Assembly (NCBI GenBank): GCA_003550325.1
Contig: QKWP01002107.1
Coordinates: forward strand, 3,588 to 67,587
Reading direction: 5' to 3'
Origin: Gigaspora rosea
Lineage: Eukaryota; Glomeromycota; Glomeromycetes; Diversisporales; Gigasporaceae
DNA: 64,000 nucleotides
Positions 35,235 to 46,361 of this stretch are shown here, piece by piece; the first letter of the stretch is position 1; each line of letters opens with the position of its first letter. Made by a program: the position numbers and the translations under genes. The notes beneath the pieces are model-generated. The model was not told the origin of the DNA and made no database searches. It saw nothing but the letters and a program-made list of their open reading frames with translations.

Positions 35235-38200
35235 ATGGCAGGATTACACATTGACTTACTTCGTCACGCGTTAATAATAGTATTATGTGGGTCGTATTTA
35301 GTTGGTTCAACATTTTTTACACTGATGTTCATCCCGCCATTTGCATTGTTTGGATGGGTCTTCTTGCCCATCGTAGTTTGCAGTATTATTGGTATGTTAA
35401 TTTACTGTGGTAATTCCATTTATTGGCCTAAAATTTACTTTCATGACGAATGTAATTGATTTTAATTAATCATAGTGGGTGCATATAGCATCGCGTGGAT
35501 AGTATATTTATATAAGGGTAAGTTTATTATATATATCTGATATCAAAATCATATGTACGTGTCTTAACCAATTTCTTTACGTAAAATAGGTCAAACTGAC
35601 AGGTCATTCAATCTTCCCTACAATCCCAAGCGTATATTTAAAATCAATTATGCTACCTTCTCCTTTCTATGGACAAGTATTATTATGTTTGTACCTTTGT
35701 TTGCTGAATACGGGTATTATAAATTCTTTGTGTTAGGCAAACGAATTAGACGCATCATAAAGTATTTTATTATTTATTTAATGATTTAATTACTTATTTT
35801 TTCGTTTTCATTAATTTAGCACATTATCTTTTTTACTGTTATAAAGGGAGGATATTTATTATGGTAGTAATTCGAATTCCAACAGACTTGATGTCTATAT
35901 TCCCGACACTTCAAAATATCCTCAAATATTTGACGCAGCGTTTCATCCTGTAATTGTGTTTATTCATGGTGGTTCTTGGGGTTCGGGTAATTTGGTTTTT
36001 TTTTTTTTTTGGTCAATTTTTGTTCTTCAGGAGTTTCCATTTTTTACAAATTGATTTATTATTTTATAGGAGATAAGATATGGTATAGTTTATTAGCATT
36101 GCGTTTAAGACAGATGGGTTATGTAGTTGTTGTACCGAATGTTACTTTATATCCTAAGGTGAGTGAACATGGCATCTCTGATATTAAAATATTTTATTCA
36201 GAATGTTTTATATAAACGTTGTTTGACAAATAATAGGCAAAGGTTGACGTTATGTTATCTGATATCAAACGCACATTGGTATGGACAAAAAGATTCATTA
36301 GGTGAGTTTACATATTAAGATTCTTTCGTATCAACACTTACGTATATATAGTATTAACATTTTTCTGTTCATAAAAAGTAAATTTGGCGGTGACCCAAAT
36401 AAAATTTACATTATGGTAAATTTTTTTTTTTTTACAATAATAATTGTAATTATAATTATAATAATTGTACTTCACATATTAAATTTATAGGGCCATTCTT
36501 CAGGCGCTCACCTTGCTTCCCTTGTTACAGTTCGCGATTCAATTATTAAATCCCAAACTATGGAAGGAAGAGTAAGCTCAAACCTAAGCGATATCGACCC
36601 TGAATTGGAACTTCCTAAAATTGCTGGACTTATTCTGTAAGTTTATTTACCTTTTAAATCTTTAAAGTTATCATATGCCTTTAGGTAGTGAGACTCATTT
36701 AAATACGGATACATTTATTGTTAGGATGGCTGGTAATGTTAAATCTTTTGTCCTATATTTAGATATAATGCGAATACCTTCTTGATCGTTTGATTTGAAT
36801 GCAATAGGCATATACGATATAGGAAGACATTATCTCTGGGAAACTAAACGTGGTGTTGAGGAAATTTCCCCTATGGGCCGTGTGATGGGTAAGTTCTTTT
36901 AATTATCAATAGACTTTTTTACCATTGATCAAATCACATGGTACTGGCAGTCTTACAACGGGGAGAGTCTACGGACAGTGCACGGGGACAGTGCAAATCA
37001 CGTAATTTTATAAAAAAACCATCTACCCTAACCGCTAACTACTCCATTACACTATTCACGTGATTTTGCACTGTCCCTAAGCGGAGAACACGACCAGGGC
37101 GGCATCGATTTTACGGGTCACGAGGGTGGCCTCAATATTCCAATATGCAATGCGGGGTCAAAAAATATTGATTCGCTTGCAACAATTGCTACAGGTGACA
37201 CTACCCATATGACCTGTAAAATCGGTGGCCGCCCTGGTCATGTCCTAAGGCGGACAATGCATTGGGATAGTGTAAATTACGTGATTTATATAAAAACCAT
37301 CCACCATAACTAATTACCCAATCACAAACTATTCACGTGATTTGTGCTGTCTCTAAGCATTTGCCGTGGACTTACAACGCAAATCACGTGCTCTGAACGC
37401 CAAAAAAATTTTTTTAAAAAAAAAACGACGACTAATAACTTTAGAGTGAATTCTAAAAGTTATTGATCAGTTTTTTTTCATTAAGCTACCATTTAATTTT
37501 CGAAAATTTTAAATTTTTAAAAAGCTCGAACAATTATAGATTTCAATGATTTTTATGGCGAGATTAGATATATATACACACATCGTAAACTGCTGGCTCG
37601 TAGATCTTCTACGATTTGTTCTTGAGGACGATTAGGGAGCCAATTTTTGATTTATAAACGGATAATACACATGGTACAAAAAAAAAAAAGAAAAGAAAAA
37701 AGCACTCAAAGGGTATAAACCCGAAGATTAAAAAACGAAATGAAAAATGCCCTAGGTACGGCGATAGCTTTTGTAAATATCCTGGTCCACCAGTCAGTAG
37801 TTTACAGTGTATATATATTGATGATTAAACAGGTTTCTCATCACTTTATGATTATAAAAACTGCATAAATTTATCTCTTAATTATAGGTGATTCACCTGA
37901 AAGTTTTGAAATGAATTCTCCAACTTTACTTCTTCAAAGTGCAATGAAAGATAGAGAAGTTGATATTAACAAGCTAAAGAAGTTAATACCCCAAAAAATT
38001 TTACTAATTCATGGAGACATGGTATTGTGTTTTTTTTTTTTTTTTAGTTATTTGGTTATATTTTTGAATTGTTATAATAATTATTAATAATATTTTATTA
38101 TAGGATGAAACTGTTCCATTAGAGACAACTTTGAGATTTAATTTGGTATTAAGTGAGTTAAATATTGATGATTTAAGACTTAGAATAATGAATGGAATGG

Positions 38201-38322
38201 AACATTCAGATCCTGTAGTTGGGATGATGTATAGTCCCTTTAGAAATAGATTTACACCTCATTTAATTAGTGAACTCGGAAATTTTATGTTACAGGATGA
38301 TCATGAGATTGAAGAATATTAA
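35235..38322 (+). CDS. Membrane-anchored alpha/beta hydrolase (12 exons, 413 aa)
   Basis: Serine esterase of the hormone-sensitive-lipase-like alpha/beta hydrolases, most like isoprenylcysteine methylesterase or sterol deacetylase. Exons: 35235-35391, 35476-35517, 35590-35713, 35847-35986, 36070-36158, 36237-36301, 36379-36415, 36491-36636, 36725-36732, 36808-36888, 37888-38021, 38104-38322. Phases agree and all introns are GT-AG. Hydrophobic segments at about residues 12-33, 38-62 and 86-106 anchor the N-terminus. The HGGSWGSG oxyanion motif is at 148-155, the nucleophile S221 in GHSSG, the acid D342 in HGDMDETVP, and the base H375 in GMEHSDP. The start is ATG at 35235; an upstream TTG is unlikely. 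Exon 9 has only 8 bases. Intron 10 is 999 bp because of MITEs. The substrate is not predictable from sequence. Confidence 0.92.
36725..36732 (+). other. 8-nt microexon of the alpha/beta hydrolase gene
   Basis: GATGGCTG is bounded by AG (36723-36724) and GT (36733-36734). It is required to keep the frame: with it the protein reads AGLILMAGIYDIGRHY; direct joining of the neighbouring exons shifts the frame. Phases in (2) and out (1) match both neighbours. Confidence 0.85.
36986..37076. mobile_element. MITE a in intron 10 of the hydrolase gene
   Basis: GGACAGTGCAAATCACGTAA faces CACGTGATTTTGCACTGTCC around a CTACCCTAACC core, 91 bp. A diverged relative with the same CACGTGA layout lies at 37264-37353. 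Confidence 0.6.
37092..37239. mobile_element. MITE b in intron 10 (GACCAGGGCGGC ends)
   Basis: Inverted ends GACCAGGGCGGC and GCCGCCCTGGTC, each followed by GATTTTAC(G/A)GGTCA, 148 bp. It sits between the two GGACAGTGC-type elements. GC-rich compared with its surroundings. Confidence 0.6.
37264..37353. mobile_element. MITE c in intron 10, relative of MITE a
   Basis: GGGATAGTGTAAATTACGTG faces CACGTGATTTGTGCTGTCTC around an AACCATCCACC core. Same size class and layout as 36986-37076 but diverged. Confidence 0.5.
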
Positions 38323-38364
38323 TATATTTACTAATTATTTTGAAGTTGAATACATTGTATCTGT

Positions 38365-38370
38365 AATAAA
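38365..38370 (+). terminator. Candidate polyadenylation signal of the hydrolase gene
   Basis: AATAAA 43 bp after the stop codon, the first match downstream and followed by an A-rich tract at 38383-38392. Confidence 0.45.
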
Positions 38371-38498
38371 TAAGTATATAGTTAAAAAAAAAACCAGTTT
38401 TTGTATTAAAATTTTGTATATATAATATAAAAAATTAAATATAGTATTATATATTATACTATAATTATATATAGAGTACATTTATTTCTTACCTTACC

Positions 38499-39832
38499 TA
38501 GAGTATACATGTTGGCAAAACCTATGGGATTTGGGATTGGGCTATGGACAAACCCGGACAAATAGGTTTGTCCACCTATATTTAAAAATCCCATGTGGCA
38601 AAACTGGACAAATCCCAATCCCAAATCCCAAATCCCAAACTTATCCCAAATCCCAAACCTATCCCAAATCCCAAACCTGTCCCAAATCCCAATCCCAAAT
38701 CCCAATCCCAAATTCCAAATCCCAAATCCCAATCCCAAATCCCAATTCCAAATCCCAATTCCAAATTCCAAATTTAAAATTTAAAATTAAAATTCTAATT
38801 TAAATTCTAATTTTGCTATCCGCACCATGGTTACACAGAATTTTCTATTTTTAGAATTCAAATAATATATGCACCTATGTTACACAAAGACCTAGTGCAT
38901 TGTTTTTGCAAAAATTTTTGGTTACATGCTGCTAATATTGTATAACATTACACAAGTCTAATTTTGGTAACCTAATCCTGGGTCGGCCAGCATTAAGCTT
39001 AATGCTGGTGGCGGGTTAGACATAATTCTGGCCCATCCTAACTCTAAATCTAGGACATATGCATCTAGTATATCTAGTATATGTACGGTGATTGGCTAGA
39101 TTTAGTGTTAGGGTGGGCTGGAATTATGTCTAACCCCGTCAGAGGCATTATCATGATAGTGCCCACCAGCATTAAGCTTAAAGCTGGCTGACCCAGGTTA
39201 GGTTACCAAAATTAGACTTGTGTAACATTACATAACATTAACAGCGTGTAACTAAAAATTATTTTTGCAAAAACAATGCACCGGGACTTTGTGAAACACA
39301 AGTGCATAAATTCTAAAAATAGAAAATCTTGTATAACCATGGTGCGAATAGCAAGAAACCATGGTGCGAATAGCAATTCCCTATATTTATTTTATATAAA
39401 CAAAATTTTTAATATTAAATATATATTTATTTTGAGTGACATAGGCTATAGATGCCACTCAAAATAAATATGTATTTAATAATTAAAAATTTTGTTTATA
39501 TAAAATAAATATATATTTAATAATATAGTTTGTAATTAGAATTTAAATTAGAATTTAAAATTTGGAATTTGGAATTGGGATTGGGATTTGGGATTGGGAT
39601 TTGGAATTTGGGATTGGGATTTGGGATTGGGATTTGGGATTTGGGATTGGGATTTGGGATTGGGATTTGGGACAGGTTTGGGATTTGGGATAGGTTTGGG
39701 ATTTGGGATAGGTTTGGGATTTGGGAATTGGGATTGGGATTTTTCCAGTTTGGGATTTGGGTTTATCCAATTGGGATTTGGGTTTGGGTGGGATTTTGAA
39801 GATTTTTAGTTTTGCCAACAAGTATAATCTAG
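38499..39832. mobile_element. Foldback element with CCCAAATCCCAAT minisatellite arms
   Basis: Outer ends CTAGAGTATACATGTTGGCAA and (inverted) CTAGATTATACTTGTTGGCAA. The arms are arrays of CCCAAATCCCAATC-type units: 38610-38765 reads CCCAAAT on the plus strand and 39565-39785 reads ATTTGGG. The inner part carries a second palindromic element (38818-39387) and a hairpin at about 39390-39516. All Pro/Ser/Gln-rich and Gly/Trp-rich frames here are repeat translations. No target duplication could be fixed. Confidence 0.65.
38818..39387. mobile_element. CCATGG-ended palindromic element, copy 2
   Basis: GCTATCCGCACCATGGTTACAC faces GTATAACCATGGTGCGAATAGC. The arms continue through ATGCACCTATG..., CAGCATTAAGCTTAATGCTGG and GGTTAGACATAATTCTGG up to the centre near 39080. 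The same modules occur in copy 1 at 1254-1665. The right end carries a duplicated AAACCATGGTGCGAATAGCA. Confidence 0.6.
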
Positions 39833-40159
39833 AGTGAGATTTGATATTTCTCACCCCTCTATGATTGTCCATTAAACGTCAAAGTTTTTTTAAAAAAAAC
39901 GCTAAGTTCTAACAAAAAAGATTACTTGCACAATTTTACATTTAATTTCTTTTAACCCTAACTTGCTAGCATCCGAGGTCAGGTTATTTTTAAAAAATAG
40001 GTGAGAAAAATGAATAATTTATCTGAGCGATGAATAAATTATTTTATTTAAAAAATATTTATATAATAATTACTAGTAAAAACTTTAAACTTATATATAA
40101 TTTTATATAGATAAAATTTATTTGACTATTATAATTTGATGCATGTGCGTTGTAATGCA

Positions 40160-40340
40160 CTCACCTGATAAACCAATCAGATTGCAGGATCAGGTGTCCA
40201 AGATGTTAAAAAATTACTACAGTTGCTTATGAAACCACTCCTCGCTTTCTATTCTAACAAAAAAAATTTTTTGCAAAATTTTACTATAAACCTTCTCTTT
40301 TTACCTATATACTATCTCATTTCATCCTAACAAAAAAAGG
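40160..40340 (+). repeat. Dispersed repeat, copy 2 (relative of 9723-9900)
   Basis: Shares GGATCAGGTGT, GCTTATGAAACCACTC and TCTAACAAAAAAAATTTTTTG in the same order as 9723-9900 and 52430-52560. Boundaries unclear. Confidence 0.4.
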
Positions 40341-40423
40341 GTTATTCTAATTGTTTACCTCAAATGATGATCTACTTTCCATAAAACTTGATTTTTTTGA
40401 GTTAATATTTTTTATTTAATTAA

Positions 40424-41222
40424 GTGATAATCCGTAAAAGATCGGAATATTGGGGGATGTTTAAAGCTTGGCACCTTGTGAAATTACCCGATTTTTAATT
40501 AATATTAGGGTTAGGGTTAGGGTTGGGTTAGGAAGAGTAGTTTTTATATAGTAAAATCGTATTTCTAACACTTTTGCTTAGTCAACCAAGACTGGTTTAG
40601 ATAGCCGTTTTTTATATATTTCGTGTTTTTGTCTTTGCCGTCTCGCTTTGTTTTGTTCAGACTGATCCGGGTTATATATCGGGTAGTTTCGTAAGGTGCC
40701 AGGCTTTAAACGACTCCCATATTGGGACAATAATAAATTTTGGGGATAAGTACAATATAAACTTTTAATATAAAGCTGAAATCTGTAGCTGCTCCAATGA
40801 TAAGCAATTTTTTTATTAAGTCAACAGCTCAAATAGATTAATTGAAAGTTGTAGAACTCACTGAGACGCATCTAATGGTGGTTAGATCATTCAAATCGGC
40901 CAAGTGTACGCTAAGATATCGCTAAAAAACTATTAGCTGACTATATAAAATTTTATGTAAACAAACTTGAATTTTTATATAGTCGGCCAATTGTTTTTTA
41001 TTGATATCTCAGTGTACACCAGGCCGATTTGAATGATCTAACCACTATTAGATTCGTCTCAGTGAGCTCTACAACATTCAATTAATTGACTTGAGCTATT
41101 AACTTAATAAAAAAATTACTTATTATTGGAACAGCTTCAGATTTCAGCATATAGTAAAAGATCATAGTAATTTGCCCCAAATTCTAATATAAAAATAGTG
41201 CCGATCTTTCACGGATTATCAC
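40424..41222. mobile_element. TTAA-flanked palindromic element with nested MITE
   Basis: Ends GTGATAATCCGTAAAAGATCG and (inverted) GTGATAATCCGTGAAAGATCG are flanked by TTAA at 40420-40423 and 41223-41226, the piggyBac-type target. The inverted arms extend several hundred bases (for example CACTGAGACG and TAGATCATTCAAATCGGCC on both sides), so the element is almost fully palindromic. Without the nested MITE it is about 527 bp. Confidence 0.65.
40455..40718. mobile_element. MITE of the GTTTAAAGC family, 8-bp TSD ATATTGGG
   Basis: 264 bp. Ends GGATGTTTAAAGCTTGGCACC and (inverted) GGGAGTCGTTTAAAGCCTGGC are flanked by exact ATATTGGG duplications at 40447-40454 and 40719-40726. Contains a TTAGGGTTAGGGTTAGGG telomere-like tract near 40505. 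Related to 1739-2010. Confidence 0.75.
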
Positions 41223-41226
41223 TTAA

Positions 41227-41870
41227 AGATATGCATTAAAGCTTTATTAAAATTTAAATAGTTAAAGTTGTAATCACAAAAACATGCTTGTGATTGGTGA
41301 TTGTTGTCATGTTTGTACTATAATTAATTATATACAATTATGATTAATAATAAAAAAATAAAAATTTTATTTGCACTTGTAATTTATTGATTATAATATA
41401 AAAAACATTGATCATGTTTGAGATCAATTAAAATAAAAACAAATAAATTTGTAAATTTACTTTTAACTTGTAGTCGTATTCATGGCTAATTGCATAAAAT
41501 AAAAAAAAACTTAAATGTTTTAAATTTCTAGTAAAAATAGTTAAAACAAACCCAAAAACTAAAATAAGTCTATCAAACCAAAACTATATAAAAAAATATA
41601 ATTAATCCTAACTGCTAAGAACAAAAAGATTAATTAAACTATATACCAAAAAGCTATTAAAGCTACACTTAACTTTTTGATTACTCTAGTGTATATTACA
41701 ATTTGGAATTGCAAAGACAATACTTGAATGTACAAAAAATAATGGTATTTCTAATAGATAGGCTATACTACAGTTTTGAGTAAGTATGAAAAATATAATT
41801 AGTAGGGTACTGTAAGAATATACAAAAAATAGGATTTGGTCTTACAAAATTGGATGTGAATTATTGGTTT
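41227..41870. other. AT-rich spacer
   Basis: No gene, TIR pair or array recognised. Confidence 0.4.
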
Positions 41871-41879
41871 TTTTTTTTC

Positions 41880-42830
41880 CCAAGTCAAAGTGCCCACTTC
41901 AGGCGAGAGCTTTTTTATTCAAGATAATCAGACCCCGGACGCCCTACATGGAGAGAATCCAACATTTGTACATTGACAAGATACAACTAGCCTCACCTGC
42001 AACTTTTGGTTGCCTATTTAAGTAGCCACCTGAAGGTTCTACACTAGCTATCATACTTGCGACCTACATACTGGCATTGCCTATTTAAACCCTCTGATCA
42101 CTGCCTCCTGTTAGCCCGTCTTATATCACCGGAACACTGTTCCGGATACTAACCAGCCCCCTTAGGACTAGTTTATCCTAGTGGGAAACTTGGTAGAGCG
42201 GTCCCTGTCCCACACAGGTATCACCTATACTTCGGTAGTATACACATTTGCCGAAACCAACACGTGCAGTTAGGGGTGGTTACCTAACTGCTATCACTAC
42301 CTACTTCTGCCCTTATAGAGATCACCTGACCCCAGTACCGTCTCATTCTTCTTTCGGCTTCTTTCCCCCGGAAGCTTTCTTTCCCCCGGTTGCTTTCCTA
42401 CTTCCAATCCAAGAACCCGGAAGGGTTGGTCTGCCCTGGCGAACCCAGGGCCCCTCCCTCTGGTATATGATTCTGAAACACATGTTCTTTTCCTCTGATG
42501 CGACCCCGGCGGTCTGGTTGGTAGGGCCCACCATAAACCTTTTTGTTGTAAGTCTGCTTCCAATCAGTCCACTACTGGTCAGTCCCTGTTCAATTCCTGT
42601 TAGGTATCATCGAAAGTCCGGCTATCTCTCTACTCGGGTCTTGCCAAGTATAGTTTCCTTTTGTCCTACGGCTCTGTGCGTAACACAGTGCCTGCGCTCC
42701 CCAGGATCTATGTGCCCAATTCTGTGCGTAATACAGCGCCAGAGCTCTCAATACGAGTTGGTATAACCTAGGAAACAGATTTGTAAATCTGAGCTCAGAG
42801 TTCAGGTTACCGTAACTAGAGTTGCGGCCC
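41880..42830. other. GC-rich island of unknown origin (possible organellar insertion)
   Basis: About 950 bp with clearly higher GC content than the rest of the window and sharp edges. It holds several short GC-rich palindromes: CCGGAACACTGTTCCGG near 42130, a repeated CTTTCCCCCGG near 42365, and GTGCGTAACACAGTGCC followed by GTGCGTAATACAGCGCC near 42678 and 42725. One 172-codon frame (42248-42766, plus) is open, but its Pro/Ser/Leu-rich sequence matches no family I know and overlapping reverse frames are also open, as expected from GC-rich DNA. Hairpin-rich, GC-richer DNA resembles mitochondrial intergenic sequence, so a nuclear mitochondrial insertion is one explanation; this is inference only. 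Confidence 0.4.
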
Positions 42831-43350
42831 AAACTTACTTGTTTGGGATTAGATAGAAACCCAAATAGTATTTACTAGGTTTTGCAAAATGCCTCTAATT
42901 TGCCGTAATATTAAACACTTATGACATGTAATCTGCATTACGGCCAAAAATCCCAAATTTTTACATATAAAAACTGGGTTTGGGATTATCTTATATATGC
43001 AAATCGGTTCAAAATTTGAAAATGATAGTCACACAAAACTTTAAGTATTTTTGGTAGCCTGTCTCGTGGAGAGATTCAATTTGAAGCTGAATTACGTCTA
43101 TCTATTTAATGAACTTATTTTTTTTCTTACTTTAATTCCATTCTTATTTAACAGATTTTTATTGTTAAAAAAATTAGGCACCCGACTTTTAATAAGCTTG
43201 ATTAGAAGATGATTCGAAGAAATAACTTTATCATGGATAAAAAAAGTTTTTCGCATTTGTAGTTATTTTTCTTTATTGCATATATATTGAATATAATAGA
43301 TCTGATATATCACTTCAAACATATCCTACTTAGTCGCTGTTTACCAGTTT
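42831..43350. other. AT-rich spacer with a GCGGCCCAAAC repeat remnant
   Basis: GTTGCGGCCCAAAC near 42822 and TTTGGGATTAGATAGAAACCCAAA resemble, inverted, the body of the tRNA-derived unit at 47454-47690. No gene. Confidence 0.35.
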
Positions 43351-43560
43351 ATGTTCAATACAAAACAAACCTATGAAAAGAAAGTTCGAATAGAAGAAAA
43401 GAAAGCTCGAATAAAAGAAAAGAATGCTATAATAGAAGAAAAGAAAGCTCGAATAGACGAAAAGAAAGCTCTAATAGAAAAAAAAACTCGGAAGAGAAAA
43501 AAAAACTCAGAAAAAAAACTGAGAAAAAAAAAACTCTTAAAAGAAAAAAAATTCGAATAA
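43351..43560 (+). repeat. Tandem AAAGAAAGCTCGAATAGAAG repeat (69-codon Lys/Glu frame)
   Basis: Four to five units of 24 bp (RIEEKKA-like heptads when translated) followed by A-rich sequence. The frame begins with an ATG and would form a short charged coiled coil, but it is more simply a minisatellite at the 3' side of the transposase pseudogene. Coding status is doubtful. Confidence 0.4.
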
Positions 43561-43568
43561 AAAAAAAA

Positions 43569-45960
43569 TCACTTATATAGATTATTATCGCCCAATGCTT
43601 CTTGAACTATAGGACTACTTTCAAATTCCATATTTATTTCGTCTTGAGTCAAAATAGGTTCTTCTTAATTATTATTTGCACCAAATATCGGGTCTGATAG
43701 ATCCACCAAATCTCGAAGAGCCGCTGTGATATCATTCACTGTAAGGTCTGTAATTTCTATTTCATCTCTTTCTTCATCTTCGTTTATTTCAATATTATCC
43801 ATTTCTGCGAAGACTGTTTCATTTAATACACTATTACGCAACTCTGCCTCCACAGAATTATTGCCACAAAATTTTAATTCTTTCTTGATATTTGATACAT
43901 AGAAGGAGTGGATCTGTGCCATACTTTCTAATCTTGAAACATGAAGTCGTGTGCGACGCCCTTCACTAAACCACTTCAAAATAGAAAAATTTCGTTCGCA
44001 GCTGGCTTGTGAGGTTGCGATAGCAAACATAGTTTCTGCTAATTCTTGCAAGTGCATACGTTCATCTTCGACAACTCCCCACCATGTAGAAGGTGTTAAA
44101 TCAGAAGAATACTCAAGGTCCCAAGGTGCAACTTTTGCTTTGTACTTGATTAGTTGAGTTACTAATTCACGACATTCTTTTTCATTATGATGCAAGTTTT
44201 TATAATAATTAACTGCCAATTCGCAAATATTACGGAATTGCCCTTTTTAAGACCATGGTTTCGGTAGTTTGGATGGAGAAAATAGGTTAGAAGATATGGA
44301 GAAATATCAAATTGTTCATATCGAAGGTTGAATGCTGCAATAGCAAGTGACCGAAAATTGTTACTAGGAGGTATTCTTCTAAGAGCAACAGCAATTTGGA
44401 TTATTTCTATAAAACAATTAGCCAAACTTGCTGTATGGCCTTCAAGCAAACTGATCACTCGTTTAATCGGTTTGAAAATTAATGCGATTCTTCTGTATGA
44501 GGTATAGAAAATATCATTTTCATCAAATGCAATTTCAAATACTTCTTTATTAGTAAATATATCAGGTTGTTCTTCAAGAATCTAAAAAAAATAATAATAA
44601 TAAATGATAATAATAAATATTTATATGCTTTTACTTAGCAGCATTAAAATAATTATTCGACCTCCAATTCGTAACGGTGCACCTAAATATTCTCCAGATT
44701 CACTCGTCCATACCTGATCAATCGCAGGTCTACCACATACAATAGAATTCGCTGTATCATAAATAGATACCCAGCGCGTTTCACAATATGTCTCTAATGA
44801 GCCACCTCTAATATTCATTGAAGAAATTGTATTTTGTAGAAGTCGGTTTGCTAAATGAGACTTTTGAAAAAATGAAACCAACATGTTAGCTTGTTTTAAA
44901 ATATTTTTAACTAATGTTGTTTTTACAAGATCGGCTGTTAAAAGATTTAGCGCATGGGCAATGCAACGGATATTCAAGATATGAAAGTAATCATGGTGGA
45001 TAGTTTGTCATGCAATGCGTATGTTGGATCCATTATCCGTTACGATTGCTACAAAATGGTGAGGACCAATTTGTTCAATAATTTCAGAAATTTTATTAGC
45101 AATGAAATTTCCTGTTTGATGCTCTCCCGAATAATCGGCTATAGCATAAAGATATTCATGGCGGTCTGGAGTTGTAATGATATAGTTATAAAGAGAATCA
45201 CCTCTTGGCGAAGTCCAACCGTCGAGTGCTATGAATAGAATTGATATTTTATTATTATATAAACTAAAAAACTAATTAAATTATATTTATAGTTAAATTA
45301 TTTTTATATACATAGAGTTAAGTTATTCGTTTTTTGCAATTCCACTTCTACTTTAACAACAATTCGAGCAATTTCTCCATCGAGCAATGTGCCTGCAAGT
45401 GCATCTTTATGTGGTGGCACATAGCTAGGCTGAATAAGGTTTAAAAAATCTCAGAAATATGGATTGTCGATAATAATAAAGGGAATTCCACAACATACAA
45501 AAGCTTTAAGCAATGCTTTTGTAATATCCGCAGATTGTTGAGAAGTTAATTTGCTCATAGATTGGAAGTGTGAAGCGATTGCTCGGTTGGACGTTTTGGC
45601 TTTTTTCTGATAGAAACTTCTTCATCTTTGTCATTCACTTTTTCACCTCTTTTAGCTACTTCGATTAACCACTTTCTTCTAATATCATCTGGTACCGGGC
45701 CTTTGCAATGAAGCGCTAGATGGGCCTCTATAGTAGAAGGTTTTCTCCGTTGCCATTTAGCCTTATCACAATAACGGCAATTTGCTCCAAAATGCCCATG
45801 TCCATCGTCTTCGCCTTCATCATAATCATCCCAGATAGGCATTCTTGGCCTACCTCCTTTGTTTTTTTCGATTTTACGCTTGGTAGAAGTGTAAGTAACT
45901 TCGAGTTGTTGGGAGCTAGAAGGTTCAACAGTTGGTATAGGTGTTTTTTCTATAACAACA
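43569..45960 (-). pseudogene. BED zinc-finger/hAT transposase-like gene, inactivated
   Basis: Read on the minus strand, a BED finger comes first (45842-45700: CRYCDKAKW...EAHLALHC). Then, in order, come PSYVPPHKDALAG, LDGWTSPRGDSLYNY (near 45210), VTDNGSN, RCIAHALNLL, ETRW, and the C-terminal hAT dimerisation block (ATSQASCERNFSILKWFSEG, near 44010). Two clean introns remain (about 44583-44641 and 45241-45316). Inactivating changes: TGA at 45451-45453 and 45008-45010, TAA at 43665-43667, a frameshift near 44245 and another near 45580. Beyond the TAA, reading continues 32 codons to 43569. Such genes are either hAT transposases or domesticated relatives; the lesions make this copy dead. Confidence 0.8.
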
Positions 45961-46361
45961 ATATCTTATTTGTATATTGTGAATTACATGAAACAAACAC
46001 ACTACGGTTATATTTATATGTGTATTTTTTTTTTTATATTCGAATAATTAAAGTTTTCTAGAAAATCAAGACATATGTACATAATGCATTATCATAAGAT
46101 ATTATCGGTATTCATACAGGTTTCTGTTTAACATGTTATTTAGCGAATGCATGTGGCTTCTTTCTTTTTATATTGAAAAAAATTTTAAAAATTTTAATCA
46201 ATAATAGATCAAAAAAGATGATCTAGCGCAATTACTAAAACAATTCACACAAGAGTAAGAAATTTTTAAGGATTCATATCATAATTCTTACAAATGTTGC
46301 TATTTTACAAAAAAGAGAATATACTTTTATTTAACATAGCTATATATTTTTTTTAGTACTC

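Noticed and set aside
38454..39872. Many frames of 60-105 codons (Pro/Ser/Gln- or Gly/Trp/Ile-rich)
   Set aside because: Translations of the CCCAAATCCCAAT minisatellite in six frames.
42248..42766. 172-codon open frame in the GC-rich island
   Set aside because: Overlapping reverse frames are equally open, composition is Pro/Ser/Leu-rich without domains, and GC-rich DNA has few stops by chance.
43351..43560. 69-codon Lys/Glu coiled-coil frame as a real gene
   Set aside because: It is a 24-bp tandem repeat with an A-rich end and no support beyond an open frame.
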